Part shown: in pieces, positions 10,507 through 20,261 of the stretch
How the letters are laid out: every line of letters begins with the position of its first letter
Numbering within the stretch: the stretch's first letter is position 1
DNA from: Scenedesmus sp. ARA3
Taxonomy: Eukaryota > Chlorophyta > Chlorophyceae > Sphaeropleales > Scenedesmaceae
DNA: 29,076 bases
Direction: 5' to 3'
Assembly: GCA_004335835.1 (NCBI GenBank)
Contig: RWJK01000697.1
Span: 1-29,076 of the forward strand
Made by a program: the position numbers and the translations under genes
The notes under the pieces: generated by a model
Told to the model about the DNA's origin: nothing
What the model saw: the letters and a program-made list of their open reading frames with translations, nothing else
Database searches by the model: none

Positions 10507-12116
10507 ATGCCGCTGGTTCCTGGGGTGGGTGGGGGCTTCGAATGCAGTGTAGCAGACCTCACGGGCGTGCGGGAGCTCGTGGGAGATTACCGCACAGCGG
10601 AAGCCATTTGCTCAAGGTTTGATGTCGCGAAAGAAGGCGTGCAGACCGCGGTCATCAAGTACTTGGCGAAATCAGCAGGCCCCAGCATCCTGGAGACCAA
10701 CCACAGCATGAACACGGAGTTCCTGCTGTTCAGCGGCTTTCTGGTGTTCTTGATGCAAGCGGGGTTCGCCATGGTGAGCACTGATCTTGCAGGAGCGGGG
10801 CCCGGCCGGGGGAAACGAGTGTGATAATTCCAGGCCAGGCTCAAACATGTTTTTTGCCATCCACATTGTTGCATGTTGCAAAGTAGATCGCTGATTGAGG
10901 CAGAGGTGCACCTGTACTTGCAAGCTGAGGCCTCACGTGCCAACGCCTCGTGCTTCCCGTGCTGTATCGCACAGCATGTGGCGCAACGCACGTGGAGCAG
11001 CTGCTGTTTCGACGATTCTCGCCGGCTTCATTGACACATGTGGCCTACTTCATGCAACGAACTCATTCGCTGACACCCCCGCTACTGCTGCTGGTTACTG
11101 TTCTGCCCCTTGCTGCTGCAGCTGTGTGCAGGGCATATACGCGTGAAGAACAACATGAACATATTGCTGAAGAACCTGCTAGATTGTGCTGTGGGCACCA
11201 TGGCCTGGTTCCTGCTGGGGTGAGTTTGACTGCTCTTCAACCAGCTACAGCCACTTTGTACCGCAGTACCGTGCTGCGGTGCAGCAGGCAGCACCAGCTG
11301 CTAGCTGCGGCAGCATAGTACAGTTGCATGCGGTGCAGCAGCAGCAGCATGTGATAGCTTTGATGTGTCATACGTTGCAGCAGCTGGCACAGCACAGTTG
11401 GCAGCTGGGTTGCACAGCAGCAGCACATGTGCAGCATGTGCCTGTCGGGTTGCTTGTGGTTCTGAGCCGTTGTTCTGTCGTAGCAGCTCCAATCAGCAAC
11501 AGCAGAAGCAGCAGCAGTATTGTCAGCAGCACCCCATCCCGCGGATGCGTACGCACTCATCTACCCTCTACGGTATACCCCACCATGGGTGATTCAGCAG
11601 CTGTCCCGCACAACAGCGCACTGCCACCTGCAGCAACAGCCCACTTTTCTTCCATCATATGCTGAGCTGTCAAGGTGCTCACAACCAGCACCTTGTTCTG
11701 CCTACCTTTGCTAACAACACGGAGCCATACATCATGATGAAGCAGATCCACTAACTTTGCCTTTGGTGACAGCAGCATTGCTGTGCTGCATGCATCCTGA
11801 CAGTTGGCACCCTGCCTCTGCACCTTTCCTCTTTGCCCTGCACCCCGCAGCAACGGCTTTGCCTTTGGCGAGAACAGCAAAGGCTACGCAAACCCCTTCA
11901 TCGGAGTAGGCGACTTCGCGCTGTCAAACACAACCACCAACACACGCAGCGACAGCAGCTGGCACCTCTTCTTCTTCCACTGGGCCTTCAGCGCTGCTGC
12001 TGCCACCATCGTGGCTGGTGCTGTCGCGGAGCGCGTCGCATTTGAGTGCTACATGGGCTACACCTGCCTCATGACATCCTTCGTGAGTGCCACCAACTCC
12101 TTGAAAAAACCCAAGC

Positions 12117-12154
<38 letters not shown>

Positions 12155-12418
12155 TGATGTTGCTGTCTCGAGTGTGCTACATGGGCTACACCTGCCTCAT
12201 GACGTCCTTCGTGAGTGCTGCGTGTTCTCTGCTTGTCATACCTACTGATGTTGCCCAACACCAAGCATATGCTTGGCGGCAGTGTGACCTTGGCTACACG
12301 TGCCTGATGAGGTACATCATGAGTGCTGCTGCTGCTGTCATGGGTGTGCTATTCAACCACGTTGCTGTCTCGAGTGTGCTACATGGGCTACACCTGCCTC
12401 ATGACATCCTTTGTGAGC

Positions 12419-12449
<31 letters not shown>

Positions 12450-12972
12450 TCATGGGTGTGCAACGCAAACATGTTGCCATGTTGAGTGTGCTGCATAGGC
12501 CAAATCTGTATGATGACATCCTTTGTAAGTGTCCAACGGTTCCTATTGCTATTATTGCCATGACACGGTGTGTGCTGCTGCCGCTCCTGCAGGTGTACCT
12601 CGTGGCGGTGCACTGGTGTGGACCAAGTGGGGATGGCTGTCGCCTTGCTCAAAAAACCTAGGCTTGCTTGTTGTAACATGTTACATAGTAACGTATTTTG
12701 GTGTTTTTGACAAACTGCAGGTGTACCCCGTGGCTGTGCACTGGGTGTGGACCAAGTGGGGCTGGCTGTCACCCTTCAATGCCACCCCTCTATTTGGCAG
12801 TGGCGCCATCGACTTCGCAGGTGACTGTTACATTGTTATATTGTTATCGTGTTATATATACATGTTATATTAAAAAGTGTGCCAGCTGCAGTAGTGCTGA
12901 CAGCTTGGGCAACAAGGGTGCTACATGAGACCTGCTGGCTGCAGCAAGGAGTAGGGCATGTCTAAGTGGTTG

Positions 12973-13005
<33 letters not shown>

Positions 13006-14923
13006 CCAGAAGCATCCCCGCAACCAGCAGCCAGCTGATACTGCTCGTTCCTGTGCTCTTTGGTGCCTGCTCCCCTGACGCGCCCTGCAGGCGGCATCCT
13101 GGTGCACTGTGTGGGTGGCACCGCCTCACTCATTGGCACCTACTTCTGCGGACCGCGCAGTGGCCGCTTCGATGTGAACGGCCTTACACTCTGACCTTGC
13201 CTTTTTGCACCACGTTTTCACCACGCAGACGGCATCCTGGTGCACTGCGTCGGCGGCTGCCGACCCTCAAATCTCCCCTCCCCTGTTTTGACGTCTTCTT
13301 TGTTTCCTGTTCGCTCTCCCTGCACGCGGCATCCTGGTGCACTGTGTGGGCGGCACTGCCTCACTCATCGGCACCTACTTCTGCTCAACCCACACTTCTC
13401 CCTCCCCATGCTCTGACGTCTCTATTTCCTCCCCTGAAGGTGGCATTCTGGTGCACTGTGTGGGCGGCACCGCCTCACTCATCGGCACCTACTTCTGTGG
13501 CCCGCGCATTGGCCGCTTCGGCGTGAACGGAGAGGTCAACCGCGACTACCGCGAAACAAACGGCAATCTAGTGGTGTTGGGCACGTTCCTGCTGTGGTTT
13601 GGCTGGTATGGGTTCAACCCCGGCAGTGCCGGCAGCATCGCAGGCTACACGAGTGCTGCGGTGGTCAGCAGGGCGGCTGTTGCGACGACGCTGGCTGCGG
13701 GGACTGGCGGCGTGGCGTGCCTCATCATCTCCTTCATTATTAACAGGTGCGGGGTGCCAGCAAGCACGAGCTTTGGCTGTCGTCCGGCTGGTGTATGAAA
13801 GCTGCAGCTGCAGCCACCTTTGATTATTTGATTGCGCCCGGATCATGATTTCTAATCACTCTGACACCCTCCTGCCTGCCTGCTGCTGCACGCTGCACCA
13901 TGCAACAGGCGCTGGGACGTGATGCAGCTGTGCAACGGCGTGCTGTGCGGCCTGGTGGCAGTGACGCCCGGCTGCGGCGTGATCGACCCCTGGGCAGGCA
14001 TGCTGGTGGCAATCCTGGGGGCGCTGGTGTTCCTTGGCGCTGATGCACTCATGCTCAAGGTGCGGCTGACCGCCTTTAGTTCGAACGTCTTGCAGTGTCT
14101 CCGAGATTTGCCTTGCATACAGGGGGCCTATTGTAATTTCGCTGGGTTGCATGCGCTTCAGTGGATAGCAGGCGGAATTCATGTATATCCATGGGGCCAT
14201 GACGCACGTTTTCTGCTCATCGGCATCATGTCACCACGTATTCTCCTCATCAGATTACAAAGTATTTGCTCATCTTCATCTTCATCTTCATTTAATCACC
14301 ACGTATCCTTCTTCTTCATTGCTGCCGCAGGTGCAGCTGGACGATGTGGTGGCTGCTGTGCCCATGCACCTGGGCTGTGGGGCCATGGGCACGCTCTTTG
14401 TGGGGCTCTTTGCGCGGGAAGAGTTTGTGAAGGACTTCTACGGCGTCAACCCTGCAGGTGCGGTGTGCGGCAGCTGACTGGCTGTTGAATGTGTTGTTTA
14501 GACGCATTAAAGTGGCTCGCTGCAACATGGAGCAGGATGCACCACATAGTGTTGTGTGGTGGCTGTTCTGTTGATGCATCTGGGCTGTGGGGCCATGGGC
14601 ACGCTGTTCGTGGGACGTTCCGTGAAAGAAGAGTTTGTGAAGGACTTCTATGGCATCAACCCTGCAGGTGCGTGATTATTGTATGCAGATGGTGTGCAGC
14701 AGGCAGCTGGTGTCGTCCGTTGAAGTGAGCTCGTTGCAGCATAGGGCAGCATGCAGACATGCAGCCCTGCAGGTTGTAGACAACACTCACGCCGTCCCTA
14801 CTACGGCTGCTTCTATTGCCGCCGTAGATGCTTAGCGCAACGCCTGCAGCCAGCCTGCGCTCAGTCGCCTTGAATTGCAAGCAACGGCAGGCTGCCGGCC
14901 GCGCAGATCTGAACATTGGAGTC

Positions 14924-14970
<47 letters not shown>

Positions 14971-15041
14971 AGCCGGCCGCCGCTGGGGCGCCTTCTTTGG
15001 CGGCGACGGCAAGCTGCTGGCTGCTTAGACCAACACAATCA

Positions 15042-15098
<57 letters not shown>

Positions 15099-15504
15099 AG
15101 CCGGCCGCCGCTGGGGCGCATTTTTCGGCGGCAACGGCAAGCTGCTGGCCACTCAAACTTACAAATGCACACACATATCAATACACTCATGCCGTCCCTA
15201 CCGCTGCTGCTGCTGCTGTTGCCGCCTTTCTTCTTTCTCCTACACGAACGCAGCTGGCCGCCGCTGGGGTGCCTTCTTTGGCGGCGACGGCAAGCTGCTT
15301 GCTGCGCAGATTGTGGCGCTGGTTGTCGTGATGCTGTGGGTGACCTTGTTCTTCCTGCCGTACTTTTGGGCAATGCGGCGGGCGGGGCTGATCCGGGTGC
15401 CCATGGAGCAGGAGCTAGCGGGTTTGGATCAGAGCAAGTACGGTGTTATAACAACCAACGAGCTGCCCACCATGCCCAAGCCGCGCCAGAAGGGGTACAT
15501 GTGA
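10507..15504 (+). CDS. AMT1: Ammonium transporter, AMT/MEP/Rh family (8 exons, complete)
   Basis: Exons 10507-10773, 11122-11219, 11851-12082, 12721-12820, 13440-13746, 13909-14059, 14331-14457 and 15254-15504 join in phase to 510 aa, normal for algal and plant AMT1. The start ATG (context GCAGCCATGC) opens a short N-terminus before the first membrane helix (TEFLLFSGFLVFLMQAGFAM). Family hallmarks in order: LCAGHIRVKNNMNILLKNLL; FFFHWAFSAAAATIVAGAVAER (TM3 with Phe gate); VYPVAVHWVWTKWGWL; the ammonium-transporter signature from DFAGG to GPR (about residues 230-253, split by the 12821-13439 intron); LLWFGWYGFNPGS; and DDVVAAVPMHLGCGAMGTLFVGLF. The twin pore histidines are the His of LVHC and of PMHL. 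The cytosolic tail has LDQSKYG, where plant AMT1 proteins carry a regulatory Thr, so Ser here may do the same (inference). It moves ammonium across the plasma membrane or an organelle membrane; the sequence does not tell which. Almost every intron carries decayed copies of adjacent exon edges. No regulatory site could be assigned. Confidence 0.94.
11752..11780 (+). repeat. Degraded copy of the start of AMT exon 3
   Basis: ACTTTGCCTTTGGTGACAGC resembles GCTTTGCCTTTGGCGAGAACAGC at the start of the exon at 11851. It lies about 100 bp upstream in the same intron and lacks a clear acceptor. Confidence 0.55.
12046..12535 (+). repeat. Five copies of the CYMGYTCLMTSF exon end and donor in AMT
   Basis: The working edge (12046-12082, donor GTGAGT) recurs at about 12172-12210 (GTGAGT), 12288-12318 (degenerate, ATGAGT), 12375-12412 (GTGAGC) and 12486-12526 (degenerate, GTAAGT). 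The spacers carry CTG runs and a CTCGAGTGTGCTACATGGGC block shared by two copies. Confidence 0.9.
12118..12150 (+). repeat. (CTG)11 run in AMT intron
   Basis: Eleven CTG units lie between the first and second copies of the CYMGYTCLMTSF edge. A shorter CTG/GCT run is near 12421-12448. Confidence 0.95.
12593..12661 (+). pseudogene. Upstream copy of AMT exon 4 start, in phase, ending in TAG
   Basis: After CTCCTGCAG the frame reads VYLVAVHW, matching VYPVAVHW of the working exon at 12721. It is then thrown out of register by a missing G (TGGTGTGGACC against TGGGTGTGGACC) and stops at TAG 12659-12661. Confidence 0.75.
13091..13385 (+). repeat. Three upstream copies of the AMT signature exon
   Basis: Copies of the exon starting at 13440 (GGILVHCVGGTASLIGTYFC) start at 13091 (GCAG acceptor, phase kept, continuing through GPRSGRFDVNG and stopping at TGA 13192-13194), about 13229 (GCAG acceptor, shortened after VGG) and about 13328 (ACG instead of an AG acceptor, reading to TYFC). 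The working fourth copy uses a less typical acceptor, CTGAAG. Confidence 0.9.
14575..14667 (+). repeat. Downstream copy of the MHLGCGAMGTLF...GVNPA exon end
   Basis: ATGCATCTGGGCTGTGGGGC to CATCAACCCTGCAG with donor GTGCGT repeats the 3' edge of the exon ending at 14457. The copy reads MHLGCGAMGTLFVGRSVKEE, with GRSVK in place of GLFAR. Confidence 0.88.
14925..14969 (+). repeat. (CTG)15 run abutting a CAG acceptor
   Basis: Fifteen perfect CTG units run straight into the CAG preceding the first copy of the AMT last exon, taking the place of a normal polypyrimidine tract. Confidence 0.95.
14973..15028 (+). pseudogene. First upstream copy of the AMT last exon, in phase, ending in TAG
   Basis: After a CTG-run CAG acceptor the sequence reads, in the correct phase after NPA, AGRRWGAFFGGDGKLLAA and then TAG. 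It matches the working exon at 15254 almost exactly. If spliced, it would give AMT without its last helix and tail. Confidence 0.75.
15044..15160 (+). repeat. (CTG)18 run and second upstream copy of the AMT last exon
   Basis: (CTG)18 at 15044-15097 abuts a CAG acceptor at 15098-15100. The copy from 15101 reads AGRRWGAFFGGNGKLLAT and then loses homology, but the frame stays open through the intervening sequence into the working exon at 15254, so splicing here would give an in-frame insertion of 51 residues. Confidence 0.8.
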
Positions 15505-15629
15505 AGTGTCCCCTGTGCGAGCAGCTTCCTGTGTGCGTGTGTGTAGCGGGCTGGCCAGCTGCGGCGTTCACAGCGGAGGTGGCAGCTTGTGTGTTGTCAC
15601 AGCGCCAGATGGGTGTGCCGTGTGTTGCG

Positions 15630-16101
15630 GCATCTTGGGCTGATCCGGGTGCCTCTGAAGCAGGAGCTAGCGGGGCTTGATGCGAGCAAGTACGGCGTTA
15701 TAACGACCAACGAGAACTGCCCACCATGCCCAAGCCGCGCCAGAAGGTGTACGTGTAGCGGGCCTTGGATTGCTGTCTCGTGATGCGGCAGGCCTTCACA
15801 GCGGAGCCAGCAGCTGCGGCAGCTGATGTACATGACACAGCGCCAGATGGGTGTGCCGTGTGTTTTTGGGCAATGCGGCGGGCGGGGCTGATCCGGGTGC
15901 CCATGGAGCAGGCCTGGATGCGAGCAAGTACGGCGTTACAACAACAAATGCACTGCCCACCATGCCCAAGCCGCGCCAGAAGGTGTACGTGTAGCACACT
16001 GTTGAGCACCCTCGGCCGGTGTGTGCGGCACGGCAGTGGCAGCGGAGAAAGCAGATGATGTGCCCACCATGCCCAAGCCGTGCCAGAAGGTGTACGTGTG
16101 A
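15630..16101 (+). repeat. Three copies of the AMT C-terminal coding end after the stop
   Basis: Copies at about 15636-15758, 15866-15994 and 16055-16101 repeat parts of AGLIRVPMEQELAGLDQSKYG and of the MPKPRQK end plus the stop. Each has small indels. All three end in AAGGTGTACGTG before the stop (KVYV), while the working gene ends in KGYM. Confidence 0.88.
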
Positions 16102-16871
16102 GGCAGCATGGTGTGCTGTACTGCGCCTGGCCAGTGCAGCTCAGCAGGAGAGGTACTTGAAGCACATGCGGCAGCTTGCTTGTGCTTGTGCAGTTTGGGA
16201 GGGCGAGACTGTCTGTTGCCGGGGGCGGGCGAGAAAAGGCAAGGGGCAATGCTGACAAAGGACATCTCGTTGACGTTTGCATTTGAGCTGATGCAAGGCT
16301 GGCTCTCCGGCCGACAGCAGCGGCAGGAAAGGGTATGAAAAGAGGCAGGAATGGGCTGCTGGCTGCTAGATGGCATACGTGTGGGATGTGCTGCGCAGGT
16401 TGCAGTGGTGTTGTGTTTGGTGCAGCTGCAGCCGCGGTACATCCAGGTATGGCAGGCTGCAGAACCTGGCAGTTGTACATGGGTTCATGATGCGAGTAGC
16501 TGCTCTTGCAGGGCTTCCAGCCTGCTGGAGTAACAAAGGCAGCACTTTGCGTGTTGTTGTACAGTAGCAATTCAAGGTGGTGTGTTGGGTGCAGGCTTGC
16601 TGTGCCGAGCATGAATTGGGTGTGTGTCAGATGAGAAGGCTGTGCTAGCCTGCCTACTTTTGATGTTGTGACAGCAAAAAAAGTACACCAGAACTAGGAT
16701 GTGGTATTTGTTGCAGATCCATCAGTCGCTGTGGGCGGACGTACGTGGCGGGACTTTAGATGCAACTTTTGGGTCGTAGGGGCGCTAAGTAGGGGGTTTA
16801 CTACTGTGTGTTTGGCATTCTGCACGTTGTCAAAGGTCCACAAGAGGACATTGCTGCTGCTGCTGCGGCTG

Positions 16872-16902
<31 letters not shown>

Positions 16903-18956
16903 GGCTGCTCTGTCACAGCAAGCTCAGCAACGCGGCAATGCAATGCAGTGTCGGATATTATAGGATGAGGTTCGACTGTGCGCCGCCAGCACGCCAGCGT
17001 ATGCAACAGGTGCCTAACTGTGCGCCTTTCGGAAACGGAGAGAGCAGTTGCGTGGCTGAGCGGCATGTTTCAGCCTGTGACCATTGCCACATCACATGCC
17101 TTGTCGCCGCAAACTTAGTGCAGAGCTGCACCGTAGGCATCTCGGCATGATGGGGGCTGCTGGGTTTTTTTTTTGTTGCTGGTTGTTAGTACACACGTTG
17201 CTGGTTATTACACGCCAGAACAACAGCGTACGGAACAGCTGTCAGTGAGGGCGGCTGTTTGCTGTAGGTGGTTGTTGCGCGTAAAACCACACATTGAACC
17301 TTACTATGTTACCCATTGTAAGTGGCGCATTGTGCACTTGCATGCAGACACCGCCACATGTACGCTTGATGCGTGGTGCGCGGGCATGCGGCGATGTTGG
17401 GCTGTTTGAGTGTGTGTTTTGGTGTGTATGCAGTATCACCTCAAGGTCACGTCCAGATGATGCATGGAGTGTGTGTGTATGTGTGTATGTAGTATCACCC
17501 CAAATTACCTCCAGGTGATTCATGAAGGACAAAGGCATGACTGCAAGCTTCATCCAAGCTGACTGCGGCTGCAAAGTAGCATCATCTGATGCTGGCATGT
17601 ATGACCTATACAGATCATATGTGATGCATCTGAACATATGTGGTGTATTCAAACAGCCATACGTGAGGCTGACGCAGCCCATACCCACCCATGTGGTGTC
17701 CATGAAAGGCTGCAGCATGCAGTGCACCTGCCGAGGGTGTTGCTGGTCATATCGTAGACTATGTTTACCAAAACAGGGGATGCATCAGCACACAGCTGCA
17801 TAACTCTCAAGCACAGCGACCTGTCCTAAGGTAGTTGGTGAGTTTGCTTGCATGGGGCATCTTGATACAGCCATGGCTGCGATCCTGCAGCTGGGAACCT
17901 GCCGTCTGCACTTGAGCAATGCATGACTCGGCAGTATCGACAGCAGCAGCAGCAGGACCCAGTTGCATGCTAGTGTCTGCATGGCGGGTTGGGGCGACTG
18001 AAGGGGCTGCTGATTGTTTTACTGTTGTTTGCTGGAGCTTCTTTGCAGGGTTATGGCTGTTCCTGCAGGGGTGGGGGTGCAGAAGCGGATGATGATTGTT
18101 TCCTTGTTTGGAGCTTCTTTGCAGTGACGTGACTGTTTCCTGCAGGGGAGGGGGTGAGCGGCAGCTAGTGTGCCACATGCATTTTTTGTTGCTCAATCGT
18201 CACATGAGAAACAACCGTGCATGCTGGCTTTACTTGCAGAGCATGCTAGAGCTGGCAGAGTCGGAAAGTTGCGCATTGGCTGCAGTGCTTTTTGCGTAGT
18301 CTGCTTGCTTGCAGTCAGGCGCAGCAACTGGAGCACCCGCTTGCATGCTCAGCACGGAAGCTTGTCTTATGGAAGGATGCGTTCTGTGGCTGCAGCAGCA
18401 GACTGCTGAATGCATTGCCTGTTGTTGGGTGCTGCATAGCGCAGGCAGGAACAGCAGATGCACTTGCGTGGGTTGTAGGCAGTGCTGCAGGCAGTTACAC
18501 GTTCCGCATGGGCAGTGCATTTGGACCTTTCCAACAGCAGGACTGCTTTGCTGCAGTGTCGGGAGTCCACAGCAAGGCGGGAAGCACAAATAGATTTGGT
18601 TATGTTCGCCAAGGTCTCAATACGTCTACTTTACAGTGCTGCAGATGCTTGCGCACCCGTGTGCAGATAGGGGCGGCAGGTTGCTTTACTCGCCTATGTG
18701 GTGCTGCTGGAGACATGTCATGCACAGCAGAGCACTTAAGGTTATGTTTGAGCTTGCTATGGCCTTGGATAGCAGGTTCATGCAGGGAGCACTGATTGCA
18801 CTGAAATAGATATCACTTTTCCCACTAGGCGGCTGCACAGCTGGTGCGTCGCACCAGCGTGTTAGGCTAGGTAACAGCAGGGGCCTCCTGGGGTTGCTCT
18901 GCGAGTACCAAGGTTGGGATGGGTGTTCTGAGCGCTGCTTACATGAGCTCAGTATC
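16102..18956. other. Long region without a supportable gene
   Basis: About 2.9 kb. Open frames here (for example 16701-17150, 17522-17803 and 18292-18795 on the + strand) lack recognisable domains and a consistent exon structure. I see a CTG-rich run at about 16853-16905, a T10 run near 17165, a short tandem GTTGCTGGTT duplication at 17175-17212, two YHLK/YHPK scraps after CAG/TAG at about 17436 and 17494, and a roughly 75-bp tandem duplication at 18029-18155 sharing GAGCTTCTTTGCAG and CCTGCAGGGG. A TGTAA word at 17327-17331 could be a late poly(A) signal. It is likely AMT 3' flank plus decayed duplicates. Confidence 0.5.
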
Positions 18957-18969
18957 ATGCAGGCGGGTA
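18957..18969 (+). repeat. Left target-site duplication of the SINE
   Basis: ATGCAGGCGGGTA, identical to 19311-19323. Confidence 0.8.
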
Positions 18970-19310
18970 GGCTTGTGGCCGAGAGGTTGCAGGTTCGATT
19001 CTGAGCCAAAGCAGTATTTCTTTGGATTCAGGGAAACGGTCGGTGAAAACCGAAGGAAGGATACTGCTATGTCCTCGCGGCTCTCCGCAGGATTCCGTCG
19101 ATTGCTGGCTACATACATACCAGCCCTGCCAGGCACGCAGCCAACCGCATGGGTAACCCCCACCTGCTGCCTGGTGAAGGCGGTGAGGGGGTCTGGGTGG
19201 TGTACCCCTCACCAACAGAGAGGCAATAATAGTCGTGGTTTCCGCTCCGTACGGGGCGCGGTTGCTGATGCCGATGACAAGGTATGGCTTACAAGAAGAC
19301 TATTATTATT
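18970..19310 (+). mobile_element. tRNA-derived SINE-like retroposon
   Basis: The 341-bp insert is bounded by a perfect 13-bp direct repeat, ATGCAGGCGGGTA, at 18957-18969 and 19311-19323. Its head has a pol III A-box-like TGGCCGAGAGG (18976-18986) and a B-box GGTTCGATTC (18992-19001). GGCTT at the head and GAGCC at 19003-19007 can pair like a short acceptor stem. The A and B boxes are only 5 bp apart, so the tRNA part is internally deleted. The 3' end is an ATT-repeat tail (TATTATTATT). The body has no coding capacity and no CAG repeats. TSD, pol III boxes and simple-repeat tail together are the classic SINE layout. Confidence 0.78.
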
Positions 19311-19323
19311 ATGCAGGCGGGTA
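19311..19323 (+). repeat. Right target-site duplication of the SINE
   Basis: ATGCAGGCGGGTA, identical to 18957-18969, directly after the ATT tail. Confidence 0.8.
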
Positions 19324-20261
19324 CTGTCACGATATCGGCGTTCGTAACGCTTCTGGCGTTGTTGCAACTTGTATTGCCAGTCTGCTTGCATGTGCCTTAA
19401 TGTCATCTCATCACCAATTTGTGTCAATCACCAGTTGACCATATGACCTGGCACCAACACTGGCCTGTAGCTGTCATTGTGTGTGTTCCTGCAACTCCCG
19501 ACACGGGCAGCGCAGGCTGGTCACTGCAACCAGGCGTCACAATGTGGACGCTACATGTCCGCTACTCTGCAGTATCACATTTCAAATTTCCACACACGGG
19601 TAACGCCGCCCGATTCGGGAGCCAGTGACAGGCTCATTGGGCAAAGAGAAAAGAAAACCTGGTATCACTTGCTGTCCGCCAGCAATGTTCCCGTTATGTG
19701 ACACTGCCAGGATGGACTGTTCTACACGAGCTCCAGGAACTCCAAACGATTTAAAGGAATGCCGTAAGTCAGGATAACACGTTCTCCTTTTCAGAGAAGA
19801 TGTCTCGATCCGTACGTGGCTGATGCCAGACCTGCGTCAGGTCAACCCATGCTGACCAAGAATGGTAGCGAGACAGCCCTTCAGTTCACTCTCAAAGACA
19901 TCAAATGGCTTTTACTAACATCATCTGTGAGATCTGCGTGCAATGAGTGCTTGGATTTTGCAGAAGACCAATCACCGGTCCTCTAGTAACCGTGACACCT
20001 GCCATGCTCAGGCACAGGCTGTTTGGTTTGATGCCCTCGGCTCAGCTGCGATCTATCAATGTCTGTCAGTTTGTGCCGTTGCAGGCTGGTGTTGTCTAGC
20101 ACTGACACATCCTAGTTGAGTGCTGGAATTGACTGCAACTCCTCAGAGTCTGCGCGACACATACCAAAGTATGCATTGAAACAACATGTGATGCTTGCGG
20201 AGTTCTCAACGCGTCTCAAGCCAGCAGGCTAGCTCCGACGTGGCCACTGCCGTTGTGGCAA
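19324..20261. other. Intergenic region upstream of the TMEM53-like gene
   Basis: There is no confident gene. It holds the open stretch at 19795-19986 listed separately and a weaker open stretch at 19419-19628. Composition is less CAG-rich than the genes. It could hold the promoter and 5' UTR of the TMEM53-like gene, but I see no TATA box. Confidence 0.5.
19795..19986 (+). CDS. Possible terminal exon of an unidentified protein
   Basis: After a good acceptor (CTCCTTTTCAG) 63 codons are open: RRCLDPYVADARPASGQ, PMLTKNGSETALQ, FTLKDIKWLLLTSSV, RSACNECLDFAEDQSPVL, then TAG. The mix of residues is balanced, without Ala/Gln runs, and looks like real protein. I do not recognise the family and find no upstream exon. 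It may be a remnant of a mobile element or of a lost gene. Confidence 0.25.
   Translation, partial: RRCLDPYVADARPASGQPMLTKNGSETALQFTLKDIKWLLLTSSVRSACNECLDFAEDQSPVL

Noticed and set aside
18292..18795. 167-aa open frame as a gene
   Set aside because: No domain, no splice support, and it passes through intron-like duplicated sequence.
18940..19010. Functional tRNA gene
   Set aside because: A and B boxes are only 5 bp apart and no anticodon arm can be folded. The TSD and tail fit a SINE.
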